NCBI GenBank assembly: GCA_965218715.1
Contig: CBDCLY010000028.1
Span: 62,001 to 126,000, forward strand
Length of the DNA stretch: 64,000 bases
Reading direction: 5' to 3'
From: CBDCLY01 sp965218715
Lineage (GTDB): Bacteria; Bacteroidota; Bacteroidia; Flavobacteriales_E; Vicingaceae
Part shown: positions 35,983-44,864 of the stretch, piece by piece
Numbering within the stretch: position 1 is the stretch's first letter
How the letters are laid out: each line of letters starts with the position of its first letter
Position numbers and translations under genes: made by a program
Notes under the pieces: model-generated
Told to the model about the DNA's origin: nothing
Databases searched by the model: none
What the model saw: only the letters and a program-made list of their open reading frames with translations

Positions 35983-36438
35983 GTGGAAAAATTCAATTTC
36001 TTAAAACCAACTTTGATTTTCTGTGTTATCGGAATTTTTATTCCGGGTTTAACTGCAATTGGTTTAATTGGACTTCAAATATTATTTACCAAAATAGGAT
36101 TAGAATGTCCTGATGCGTGGATTTTAATTTGGTCTACAACAATTACGGGCAGTTTAATTGTCCCGATTATTTTTTATAGATATATAAGAGTAATTACCAA
36201 ACCGAAAGCTCAAAAATTAAAGAATCAAATTACATTTTTCAACCTGTTTCAGTACACTTTGATTCAAGCAGGATTATCTTCTTTATTTACTGATGGTGAA
36301 ACTCTCTGTTATGGTTCAGGTGGACAAAATGGATTGGAATTAGTATTTACAGCTTGGCTTTCATTACCAATATTAATCAGTTTAAGTTTAATGTTCAATT
36401 TTATAAATTCTAAAAATATAGCAAGCAATTCTGATTAA
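35983..36438 (+). CDS. Cassette 7 cargo: hypothetical membrane protein
   Basis: A 151-aa protein with about four transmembrane helices (near 9-36, 44-66, 87-100 and 120-140). A short Gly/Cys-rich loop TDGETLCYGSGGQNG lies between the last two. The start is a GTG 46 bp after the unit boundary. I do not recognise the family. It is the only gene in unit 7 (35937-36886), and 36439-36693 behind it holds no visible gene. Confidence 0.6.
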   Translation: MEKFNFLKPTLIFCVIGIFIPGLTAIGLIGLQILFTKIGLECPDAWILIWSTTITGSLIVPIIFYRYIRVITKPKAQKLKNQITFFNLFQYTLIQAGLSSLFTDGETLCYGSGGQNGLELVFTAWLSLPILISLSLMFNFINSKNIASNSD

Positions 36439-36693
36439 AAATCTTACACATCTAAAAGATAATTAATCATTTCTGTTAACTTACTTCTACTCCACTTCCC
36501 TCATACGGTCTGACTAAGTACCTAAATCAAAATTTGCTTAATTAATGGACTTTATAGATTTCAACGGTTTAGATTTTGAACAAACAAAATCGCCAACTTT
36601 TGCTTTTCAAATTGGCATTTAGTTTCTGTGTAAATGGACTGATAATTTGACTCGAGTTTTTTCTTGTGAGTAGTTAACTGTGAGGAAAATAAC

Positions 36694-36893
36694 TCTTTAC
36701 AACAATGTATAAAATGCATTGGGCGTAAGCAGGTTACGAAAGTTCAGCTTTTATTTGAAAGTCCACAAAATCTGCTTGCGGATTTGTAGAAAATGAAAAA
36801 ATTACTAAGCCGCCTCGCGGCTTTTGTTCTTTAGTTTAATTGAAAGTGTATCTTTATCTGACCGCCCAACAACATCTTATACGGGCGTTGTGC
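36694..36893 (+). repeat. attC-like site 7
   Basis: Left box TCTTTACAAC (36694-36703) exactly complements its unit start GTTGTAAAGA (35937-35946). Arms: AATGTATAAAATGCATTGGGCG against CGCCCAACAACATCTTATACGGGCGTT. The loop is about 130 nt. Confidence 0.78.
36807..36825 (+). terminator. Rho-independent-like hairpin inside attC-like site 7
   Basis: AGCCGC-CTC-GCGGCT followed by TTTT. It lies in the loop of the fold-back site, downstream of the cassette 7 gene. Confidence 0.4.
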
Positions 36894-36910
36894 TTCATTA
36901 AATTATACAA

Positions 36911-37552
36911 ATGAGAATATTTTTAGCAGTAATGGTGGTTGGGTTTATAATTGGTGCTTGTTCACAGTCATCGGAACCTGTGTCAGTAGAATCTGAAGAG
37001 ATTTCAGAAGTAGCCATAGACAAGATTACCAAAGTGGAGGCCGACGAAAAAATCAATCGAATTGAATTAAAAGAAAACAACATAAATGGGGTTGACTTAC
37101 CCCTCAATCGAGAGATGTCACTTGATCAACTCGTAGCAGCATTCAAAGGATACCAAGTAACAAAAGAAATTGGAATGCAAGACGGGCCTGATTTTCCTTT
37201 ATATTCTGTCAAGTCTAATGATCAAGAGATTCTATTTTTCAAATTAAACGATGAAGATACTTTGAAGCTAGACCAGATAATAGTGAAGACAGATACCGTG
37301 CAAGATGAATATGGAATTCGTGTAGGAATGACCTATGCTGATGTCAGATCCCGTCGAGGGGAAGAATTCGAATTATTTGTCGGTGATCATTGGCATACCT
37401 ATATGACTTACGAAAATAGTAATGTCTACTATGATGTAATTGCGAATATTGACGAGACGGATTCAGAAGTGATGGGAACGACACTCACTAAGGATCAGGT
37501 TTTAGCTGAAGGAAAAGTCAAGTATTTATATTGGTCTGATTTTAAGAAGTAA
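36911..37552 (+). CDS. Cassette 8 cargo: hypothetical lipoprotein
   Basis: A 213-aa protein with a signal peptide and lipobox VGFIIGAC (Cys near residue 17), an acidic linker of Glu/Ser, and a globular C-terminal part with GIRVGMTYADVRSRRGEEF near 137, a pattern often seen in small secreted proteins of unknown function. It begins 24 bp after the unit boundary. No family is recognised. Confidence 0.65.
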   Translation: MRIFLAVMVVGFIIGACSQSSEPVSVESEEISEVAIDKITKVEADEKINRIELKENNINGVDLPLNREMSLDQLVAAFKGYQVTKEIGMQDGPDFPLYSVKSNDQEILFFKLNDEDTLKLDQIIVKTDTVQDEYGIRVGMTYADVRSRRGEEFELFVGDHWHTYMTYENSNVYYDVIANIDETDSEVMGTTLTKDQVLAEGKVKYLYWSDFKK

Positions 37553-37557
37553 AAACG

Positions 37558-37752
37558 AAAGCACAACAATCTGTATGAAATCATGGCTGGGCTTGTGGTC
37601 AAGAGGCTGTGGCGCTTCGTGGAGACATCGTCAATCCTGCGGATTGACATGCAACTGGAAGAAAATAGCAAGTCCATCCGCAGCATTGTCTAAGTGAGAA
37701 GATGAAACTTTAGTAACTTTAAAAGGCCACAATTCATACAGTGGCGTTACAA
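37558..37752 (+). repeat. attC-like site 8
   Basis: Left box AAGCACAAC (37559-37567) complements the unit start GTTGTGCTT over 9 bases. Arms AATCTGTATGAAATCATGGC and GGCCACAATTCATACAGTGG, then CGTT. The loop of about 135 nt contains another hairpin, AATCCGCAGGATT-like (CAATCCTGCGGATTG). Confidence 0.75.
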
Positions 37753-37883
37753 GCAATCGCTGTTGGACTCTGAAAAAGTCTTTAGGGCTAATATAAACGT
37801 AAAAATGATCGAAAAACGAATAATTGTAGACGCCTGACACATGATAGGTCTCTTTTGTATTACTCAGGGCATAATAATCATAT

Positions 37884-38444
37884 ATGAATAAAGATTTAGA
37901 CTTAATAATTGACAAAGCAAGTATCTATGTTACTGATACTACGGATTGTTTATTAATGCGCTCAAGGTTTAAAATATTGAACAAGTCAAATATGGGTGTC
38001 CTACTTTTCATAATTATTAGTTTATTGCTTTTGATCATATCCATCTTAAAAGGAAATGATTGGTATTCAATAATATTTGGGTCCTTAATTGGTGGACTAA
38101 CATTTATATTTTCAATTTTTGCTCTTTTAAAACAAGTGACAGACTTTGTGAAAGTAACTAAAGAGAATATCAAATTCATGAGTAGCCTAAGATCTAAACG
38201 ATTTCGCCTAAATTCTGAAATGAAAATAAAAGTGAAAGCAGAAACAGAGTATGTTAAACTAAAATCACACCCAAGTTCTGGTTCATACTTTCGCCATATA
38301 GAACTGTACTTAGTTCATAACAATTCAGAATTTAGAGTATTTAATTTTAAAGTTGATAACAAATATTCTAAAGAAGCTAATAAACTTGGTTCTGAGTTAG
38401 CATATTTAATCAAAAAACGAATAAATGCTTGTAACACTATTTAA
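37884..38444 (+). CDS. Cassette 9 cargo: hypothetical membrane protein
   Basis: A 186-aa protein with two transmembrane helices in the middle (about 33-54 and 62-86) and a basic C-terminal cytosolic or periplasmic domain (FRLNSEMKIKVKAETEYVKL, YFRHIELYLVHNNSEFRVF). The family is unknown. Its last codons lie inside the left arm of attC-like site 9, so the recombination site encodes the C-terminus. Confidence 0.6.
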   Translation: MNKDLDLIIDKASIYVTDTTDCLLMRSRFKILNKSNMGVLLFIIISLLLLIISILKGNDWYSIIFGSLIGGLTFIFSIFALLKQVTDFVKVTKENIKFMSSLRSKRFRLNSEMKIKVKAETEYVKLKSHPSSGSYFRHIELYLVHNNSEFRVFNFKVDNKYSKEANKLGSELAYLIKKRINACNTI

Positions 38445-38481
38445 AAATGCATTAAAACGCATTTTACACTTAACGTTAGCA
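38426..38481 (+). repeat. attC-like site 9 (short, 56 bp)
   Basis: Left box TGCTTGTAAC (38426-38435) exactly complements its unit start GTTACAAGCA (37746-37755). The arms ACTATTTAAAAATGC and GCATTTTACACTTAA pair imperfectly around ATTAAAAC. Confidence 0.72.
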
Positions 38482-38500
38482 AACATTAAGACAATATAAA

Positions 38501-39793
38501 ATGAGAAAATATTTATTCTTTTTTTTGATATTTCTCCTTCCTAGTGGGGTAGCTTACACGCAAAATGACACCACAAAGCAAAGTCGATTTGATTTTGCTT
38601 CAACCACAATTGGAATTGGCTTAAATTATTCTCGTGGCGGAAATATTAGCTATATAGATGACAACAATCAAATACAGGATTTCGAATTAAAGAACCAATT
38701 CTATCCTATATTATATTTTGGGGGCTTACACTTTTGGAATTCAACAGAACTATATTTTGCTTTTCCTCTGGGACAATTAATTTCAAAAAAACCAAGGAAC
38801 GAGTTAGAAGTGAAAAACAGCCTAAGCGGTGTTTTTGGTGTTAAGTATTATCCCTGGAAAATAAATAACAATAAATTTAGACCTTTTTTGGGAATGGAAG
38901 TTTCAGGATTAAACTATGAACACCAATCCAGCAATGATAACTATGATGGAGTTCTGAGGACTAAGATAGTTTTTCCAATTCTAAGTGGATTTTCTTGGAG
39001 AAAGAACAAATTGCTAATGGACTTTCAGGTTATGTACAATTACAATAATCAACTCGAATATTACATTTCGCAAAGTCAAGCTACAACAATAGAAACTCCT
39101 TCAATATATTATAATGCCACAGTGAAGCTTTTATTAGAGGGTACGAAAGGTAGTGAAAAGTATCATTACTCTGGAAAAGAAAAAAAAGACCATGAATTTT
39201 TGAAAGCCGAGAAATTGCTCAACTCTATTTATTTAGGAATCGGTCCGTCAACCTCATTTTTTTTTCAAAAAAGTGAATACAACTCTGAAGTTCGCCCCTT
39301 CCTACATTCTCCTTTAAACTCAAATGTATTTTTGGATTTTGGATTAGGGTATTTTTATGAACCGTTAAATGCATTTTCTGGTATTACCTATAGAAATATG
39401 AAATCGAGTTCAAAAGGCTATGGTTATGAGCAGAACTTATCAAGAAAATCTCTTGGGTTAGAGTTTAATAAGTTTCTATTTGATTATCAAGGCTTTGTTC
39501 CTTATTTAGGGTTAGGAATTAGCTACGAACAAATTACGTTCTTGGAAAACGAGCAAGGCTCAACACACATGATGGAAGAATCCAATTTGTGGAGACCTGT
39601 TTTTGTATTTGGATGGGATATTCTACCAACAAAGCTCGAGTACATAACACTTCGGACAAATTTAAGATACACACCTAATTTGAGTATTGATGTAAATGGT
39701 TATTCTGTGCCCAATAGTCAATTAGAATTTAATATTATTCAATTAATATTTTATCCTCAAAGATTTATGAATTTTAAAAAGCATAACCTTTAA
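38501..39793 (+). CDS. Cassette 10 cargo: predicted outer-membrane/exported beta-rich protein
   Basis: A 430-aa protein with a clear signal peptide (residues 1-21, ending AYTQ) and many amphipathic strands with aromatic ends (TTIGIGLNYSRGGNISY, FVPYLGLGISYEQITF, YITLRTNLRYTP), so probably an outer-membrane barrel. No known family is recognised. It starts 26 bp into the unit and is followed 2 bp later by the CPBP protease gene, making this the only array unit besides the restriction unit with more than one gene. Confidence 0.65.
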   Translation: MRKYLFFFLIFLLPSGVAYTQNDTTKQSRFDFASTTIGIGLNYSRGGNISYIDDNNQIQDFELKNQFYPILYFGGLHFWNSTELYFAFPLGQLISKKPRNELEVKNSLSGVFGVKYYPWKINNNKFRPFLGMEVSGLNYEHQSSNDNYDGVLRTKIVFPILSGFSWRKNKLLMDFQVMYNYNNQLEYYISQSQATTIETPSIYYNATVKLLLEGTKGSEKYHYSGKEKKDHEFLKAEKLLNSIYLGIGPSTSFFFQKSEYNSEVRPFLHSPLNSNVFLDFGLGYFYEPLNAFSGITYRNMKSSSKGYGYEQNLSRKSLGLEFNKFLFDYQGFVPYLGLGISYEQITFLENEQGSTHMMEESNLWRPVFVFGWDILPTKLEYITLRTNLRYTPNLSIDVNGYSVPNSQLEFNIIQLIFYPQRFMNFKKHNL

Positions 39794-39795
39794 TT

Positions 39796-40524
39796 TTGAC
39801 AAAAGTATCTATTAAATACGGTAACATAATTGCCTATATCATTTTAGTTTTGTTGTTGCGTTATCTTATTAGGTATAAGGTTCAAGTACACCAATTCAAA
39901 CTTGCCTTTCTTCAAGATAACAATTACCTTTTTGCAGGTCTTAGCACCCTAATAGCAGGGAGTGTAGGGATTTTTCTACACAGAGGACTTTCCAACAAGA
40001 TTACTATTCTCGGGAATACTGCCTTGAAGAATACATTGATTTTGTGCTTACCCATTATTGCTTTTTCAATAATTGGAATGGATAATCACTTTGGGGTGAA
40101 CGAATCATTATTTGGATTTGCTTATGCTTTGATTAATACGATTTATGCATTTACAGAAGAATTTGGTTGGAGAAAGTATTTGCAAAATGCCTTGGAAGGA
40201 CTAAATAGAAACGTAAAATATGTTTTTATTGGTGTGGTCTGGTGGATTTGACATTTTAGATTTGATACGCAGTTTGACTTATTCATTTTTCCACTCATTT
40301 GTCTTGGAGGTGGTTTTCTATTAGGAAAATTAGCAGATGATTGTAAATCAATTCTACCTGTGATTTCTATGCATACCTTAATTATCTTGACTACAAATTC
40401 AGGAAATTTTGGAAAGAATGAAATAATGGGAATTGGAATCGTGATATTGGGATGGATATTAATTGAACAAATATGGGAAAGGAGAAAAGCAAATAACAAA
40501 AGCTATGACGATAATGCTCCCTAA
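39796..40524 (+). pseudogene. CPBP family intramembrane metalloprotease with in-frame TGA
   Basis: The frame from a TTG at 39796 runs through GWRKYLQNALEG, preceded by the EE of the EExxxR motif near residue 117, to VVWWI, meets TGA at 40249-40251, and continues in the same frame with HFRFDTQFDLFIF and two more helices to TAA at 40522. The second CPBP motif normally reads W-x-W-H-F, so TGG to TGA is the likely change. CPBP (Abi/CAAX) proteases are membrane enzymes linked to peptide processing or bacteriocin immunity. The last codons lie in attC-like site 10. Confidence 0.7.
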
Positions 40525-40557
40525 TCGGTCGCACTACGCATAGCCCAGCCGTTATTC
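40488..40557 (+). repeat. attC-like site 10 (short, 70 bp), right end of the array
   Basis: Left box AATAAC, arms AAAGCTATGACGATAATGC and GCACTACGCATAGCC, then CAGCCGTTATTC. Unlike the other sites, the left box does not complement the start of its own unit (GTTAGCAAAC); it matches the box on its right side (GTTATT). Confidence 0.68.
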
Positions 40558-40576
40558 AATTAACTAAATCTAAAAT

Positions 40577-40687
40577 ATGAGAAAGCGATTTGCCTTATTA
40601 TTCAAGCTACTGCCAATCTTTGAATGTATAAGTCAGAATGCAGCTATTGAGCAAATAGAATTTAACAATACCGCACAACAATATTAA
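40577..40687 (+). CDS. Short ORF after the last attC-like site (36 aa)
   Basis: ATG at 40577 gives a 36-residue peptide with a basic hydrophobic start (MRKRFALLFKLLPIFE) like a signal peptide and a polar tail. It lies 26 bp after the last GTT boundary, the same distance as other cargo starts, and may be the remains of a cut cassette gene. Weakly supported. Confidence 0.25.
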   Translation: MRKRFALLFKLLPIFECISQNAAIEQIEFNNTAQQY

Positions 40688-40710
40688 CACTGCATAAAAA
40701 CAGAATATAT

Positions 40711-43167
40711 TTACTTCTTAACAATTAGCTTTTCAGAAGTACCAATTTCGTTGGTATTCAACGATATTAAATACAATCCCGGGTCGAAATCATGATCGAT
40801 TCTTAAATCTAAAACCTCCTCCTTCAATTCTAAATCTTCTAGGGTATTTGAATACACGGTTCTTCCTTGGAGATCCTTTATTTTAATACTTATGTGATTT
40901 GTGACTGAATTCGTTCTACCAATTCTAATATAAAAAGATTCCTTCGAAGGGTTAGGATGTATTGAAAATCGTTTTTCTTGATTTTTGAGATGGACTACAA
41001 CTGGATCAAAATATTCACTTACACCATCAAAATCAGTTTGTTTCAATCGGTAATAGGAAACCCCTCTGTTTGGCTCACAATCAAACGTTTGATACCTTTT
41101 TATTGATGTAGAATTTCCTGCTCCATCCATTCTAACCACTTCTTCCCATATATCCCCATTTAAAGTCCGTTCAATTGTAAAATAATCATTATTTAATTCT
41201 GAAGAGGTTTCCCATTCCAATTGAACTTTTGTATTATTAAATTCTTGAGCATTAAATCGAAGTAAGGTAATTGGCAAAGGTGTTTGCACTAAGTCAATTG
41301 TTGCAATTGTAAAGCGTCTATTATCTGTTAAATCAGTGCCAGATACGGTTGCAAATTCATATATATTGGAGCCTAAAGAGGTTGCACCAGATATTACTCC
41401 TCCGCCTGCAACTTGTTTCATCATCAAAAATCTCCATCATTATCCGTATCAATAAGAAGTCTTAAATCACTAGAAGTAACAGCACCTAAGGAAGTCAAAT
41501 CCCACCTCATGTCAACGTCTCCAACATTTATACTAGTTCCTGATGTATTTACCTCAGATACTCGCCAAACTCGCTCAAGTCTTGCTTCAACGCCTTCACT
41601 ACTTGGAACATCTACTTCTTCTGTTGCTTCTAAGGCTCCATTATCATGTCCCCATATCATGAATTCATCATCTCCAAGGTCTGTAGCATTATGAATACAA
41701 AGAATGGCAGAGCCTTTACCAGCTGTCTTCATGTTTGAATCATCTATCCTTCCAATTCCTGCAACTTCAAAGTCGTAATTTCCATTTGCACCATCATCAT
41801 TATCGTAAATATCATTTGCGTCTAATCCAATATTATATTTGGCCGACAAGTAATTATGTACAATTATTGATTCCGCGCCATTTAAATCTCTATCAAATAC
41901 AATTATTTCTGAAACATCTCCTTCATAATAGGTAGATGTAGTCTGATTAGAACCAATACGTGCAAAAGTTGAAGTTGTGTTAATTGTTTTATTACTTCCA
42001 GCAAGATTTGACTCCGTTAGTTCTCCACCATTTTCGAGTAACTCTAACTGATTAGAAGTGGTGCTATTAAAGGGTAAAACAATTGTAACGATTCGTAAAT
42101 TTGATGATGAAGTTAAAGATGTACCATATCTATGTCCATTTAAAGCTACACTAACCTCATCATCATCATTTGTAATACTAAATCGTTCTCCAGTAGAGTT
42201 AGTTCCATGAGCTAGGAGGTTCTGATTCGAACCTGAAGTTGAACCTTCTGCCACTAAAAAATAGGTGCGAGCAGTGCTTCCCTGTGGTAAACTACCTGGA
42301 TTGGAAATATTCATATATTCATTGCTTGCACTCGAAAAATGAACAGCAGGAAAGCCATTGTGCTGAGATGTTTGATAATCTGGGGAGGCAACTGAAATAG
42401 CATCATTATTATAGCCACTTAGGTCATTCCAAGTTGAGACATCGTCACCATTCTCCGCAGGATCAGAAGATGCATTTTCAACATTGACTTCTGCTTTCAA
42501 CCACAATTTTAATCTTGAATTTCCTTCCGATGTCCCTACTCCTCCGGGTCCATCACTACAATTTAGATCTACTGAATTTAATGTAAGCTCAAACCCTTCA
42601 GTCGCACTAGTTCCACTAATTGCATTATACAACCATGTGAAACTTGTAATGGTTGACATTGAAGCATTCCAATTTGTACCTGCACCTGTATTGTATTCAT
42701 TCATTCATTACTGCAGTTGCATCTTCTACAATTGTCGAAGGTAATCCTCCTGTTATTGCCACTCCATCTACTGACATTCTTGCCCCCCCATTTGAAGAAG
42801 TTTCAGTTATTGTTATCGCACTTCCATCTGGATTGGAAACCGTTATCTCTTCTCCGTTTAATAAATTTTGATAACTCTCAAGGCTTATGTCTGCTGTGCC
42901 ATTTAAAAAAGTGAGTGTAAAAGAAGCATTATCTGCATTCCTAATAAAAACTCTTGAAGCTGTGGTAGCATCTATTTCAGGGTCTCCTGAAACTGTATTA
43001 ACAGTAATTACTGCGTTAAGCCCTGTATTTCCAAAATTCCAAAGTGTGTCGTCATCTACAAATGAATCTCCTAATGACAAACCTGTTTCATCTACCCAAT
43101 TAATTTGAGAAAAAATTAATTTAGGTATGCTACAAATTATTATTATTATTATCAGTCTGGTTCCCAT
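40711..43167 (-). pseudogene. Large exported LamG-like protein with T9SS sorting tail, two frameshifts
   Basis: Across frames this is one protein of about 815 residues. It has a signal peptide, a beta-rich N-terminal part, a LamG/concanavalin-like region (SRLKLWLKAEVNVENAS, STWNDLSGYNNDA, YYEGDVSEIIVFDRDL), a following beta domain ending DTDNDGDF, and a C-terminal type IX sorting domain (FSIHPNPSKESFYIRI to GTSEKLIVKK). The frame breaks at about 42705 inside a repeated ATGA tetranucleotide and at about 41428 near a T5 run. It is probably secreted by the T9SS. Confidence 0.7.
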
Positions 43168-43500
43168 ATTACCAAATTATACAAAATTTGATTCTAAAGT
43201 TTTTGAATAAAATGGTATGAGCTGCATTTTATTACAAAACTGTTAGCCTGATGTCTAAAAGTTTGACGTAAAATATGGCCTTGAAATATTAAAAAGTCCC
43301 TAGCTCCCGCGCGACTGCATCGCGTGGTCACCAAATTACAACCCAGCTCCGCAGGATTTCAAATGCTGTGCAATCCCTGCTAAAAACACTAGTTAAATCG
43401 ACAAGATTAGTCAACTAGAGAATCACTCCAAAAAACCTACAAGACACAACAGATTTACTTTGAGTCGTCTTGTCAAGCTTAATCAGGAAACCCAAGCATA
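43168..43500. other. Intergenic region without a visible gene
   Basis: It holds no ORF with coding character. A locally GC-rich patch (CCCGCGCGACTGCATCGCG, about 43308-43326) with short self-complementarity stands out from the AT-rich surroundings and may be a small dispersed repeat. Confidence 0.4.
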
Positions 43501-43532
43501 AAAAAAGCCCTGATTCCTCAGGGCTTTTTTTC
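43501..43532 (-). terminator. Rho-independent terminator of the nqr operon
   Basis: GCCCTGA-TTCC-TCAGGGC stem-loop flanked by A6 and T8 runs, 13 bp after the nqrF stop on the minus strand. The flanking runs make it usable in either direction. Confidence 0.75.
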
Positions 43533-43544
43533 TTGTGATGGTTT

Positions 43545-44850
43545 TTATCCTCCAAAATCATCAAAGGCTACGTTTTCTTCAGGTACTCCCCAATCGTCGC
43601 ACATTTTTAAAACGGCTTGGTTCATCATCGGTGGTCCACAGAAATAGAATTCAATTTCTTCTGGCTCTTCGTGATTGGATAAGTAATTGTCGATGAGTGA
43701 TTGGTGCACAAAACCCACAAAGCCGTCTCCCTCGCCTTCTAAACCGTCTTTGATTTTCCAATTGTCTTCTTCCAAGGGCTCAGACAATACCATATAAAAT
43801 TTGAAATTTGGGAAATCTTTCTCCAAAGCTCTAAAGTGATCGATGTAGAACAATTCTCTTTTAGAACGGCCACCGTACCAGTAGGATACTTTGCGGCCAG
43901 ACTTAATGGTTCTGAACAAATGGTACAGGTGAGAACGCATCGGCGCCATTCCAGCCCCACCGCCAATGTACAACATCTCGGCGTCGGAATCTTTGATGAA
44001 GAATTCTCCATAAGGACCAGAAACAGTTACCTTGTCTCCCTTCTTCTGATTGTAGATGTAAGAAGAAGCAATTCCCGGATTAACATTCATCCATCCGTTC
44101 TTATCTCTGTCCCAAGGTGGTGTTGCAATACGTACATTCAACATGATTCTTCTTCCTTCTGCAGGATAAGAAGCCATGGAATAGGCTCTTTCTACAAAAT
44201 CATCGTTCTTCATCTGCAATGGCCATAAGTTGAACTTATCCCATTCTGCTTTAAACTTATCTGGCTCTCCTGGATGCTCCTCTGGATGCGCAGTGATGTC
44301 CATGTCTTTGTAGTTTACCACACACTTAGGAATTTCAATTTGAATGTATCCACCCGCTTTGTAATCCATATCTTCTGGCAATTCAACAATGAATTCTTTA
44401 ATGAATGAGGCCACACTGTAGTTAGAAACCACTGTAGCTTCCCATTTCTTAATTCCAAACACTTCTTCTGGCACTTCAACTACCATGTCCTCTTTTACCT
44501 TCACTTGACAACCTAATCTCCAATTATCGGCAATCTCTTTTCTAGAGAAATAAGGCTTCTCTGTAGGTAGAATTTCTCCACCTCCACTAGTCACCTGACA
44601 TTTACACATGGCACAAGTTCCACCGCCACCACAAGCAGATGGTAAAAAGATTTTTTCGTTGCTAAGTGTAGATAACAATGTGCTACCTGCAGAAACCTCA
44701 ACGTTTTTTCTCCGTTAATGTCAATTGAACAGGACCTGAAGAAGTTAGTTTTGCTTTCGCCCACAATAACAAACTTACCAATAAAAGAACTACGATTAAG
44801 GCTACAACAATGGCTGAAAAAACTGTTACTGTATTTAATGCTAAAACCAT
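43545..44850 (-). CDS. nqrF: Na+-translocating NADH-quinone reductase subunit F (5' part frameshifted)
   Basis: NqrF takes electrons from NADH through FAD and a 2Fe-2S centre. The last 377 codons (44678 down) are intact: CGGGGTCAMCKC ferredoxin cluster, FAD motif RAYSMASYP, GPYGEFFIK, GGGAGMAPMRSH and the C-terminal CGPPMMNQAV. The true start is the ATG at 44850, followed by a membrane helix (TVFSAIVVALIVVLLLVSLL) in another frame. The join near 44705-44725 lacks one A in an A run and another base just before it. nqrE lies 14 bp upstream. Confidence 0.88.
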
Positions 44851-44864
44851 CTTATTTCTTTAAA

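Larger units (their letters stand above)
24008..40550 (+). mobile_element. Integron-like cassette array: ten units with attC-like fold-back sites, no integrase in the window
   Basis: Ten consecutive units fill the interval exactly: 24008, 25477, 25788, 26100, 35316, 35627, 35937, 36887, 37746 and 38475 are their first bases, each the G of a CGTT boundary. Every unit ends in an imperfect inverted repeat whose left arm begins AAC and whose right arm ends CGTT. Left and right box sequences of the same unit are complementary over 9-10 bases in nine units (one mismatch in the second), although boxes differ between units. Cargo genes are all on the plus strand. Architecture is that of integron attC cassettes (established for Vibrio-type integrons), but GTTRRRY is not met, so identity is inferred. 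Confidence 0.75.

Noticed and set aside
23432..40251. Alternative genetic code with TGA as a sense codon
   Set aside because: One TGA stands for Gly and the other for Trp, and many intact genes in the window end in TGA.
24008..40550. A prophage or conjugative element
   Set aside because: No phage structural, replication, relaxase or mating-pair genes are present in the interval.
25350..40557. Fold-back sites as insertion sequences or MITEs
   Set aside because: No transposase, no target-site duplications, and the two ends of each unit are single boxes that form one site only after circularisation, not terminal inverted repeats of one element.
43308..43326. GC-rich patch as an RNA gene
   Set aside because: It is too short and has no conserved fold that I recognise.
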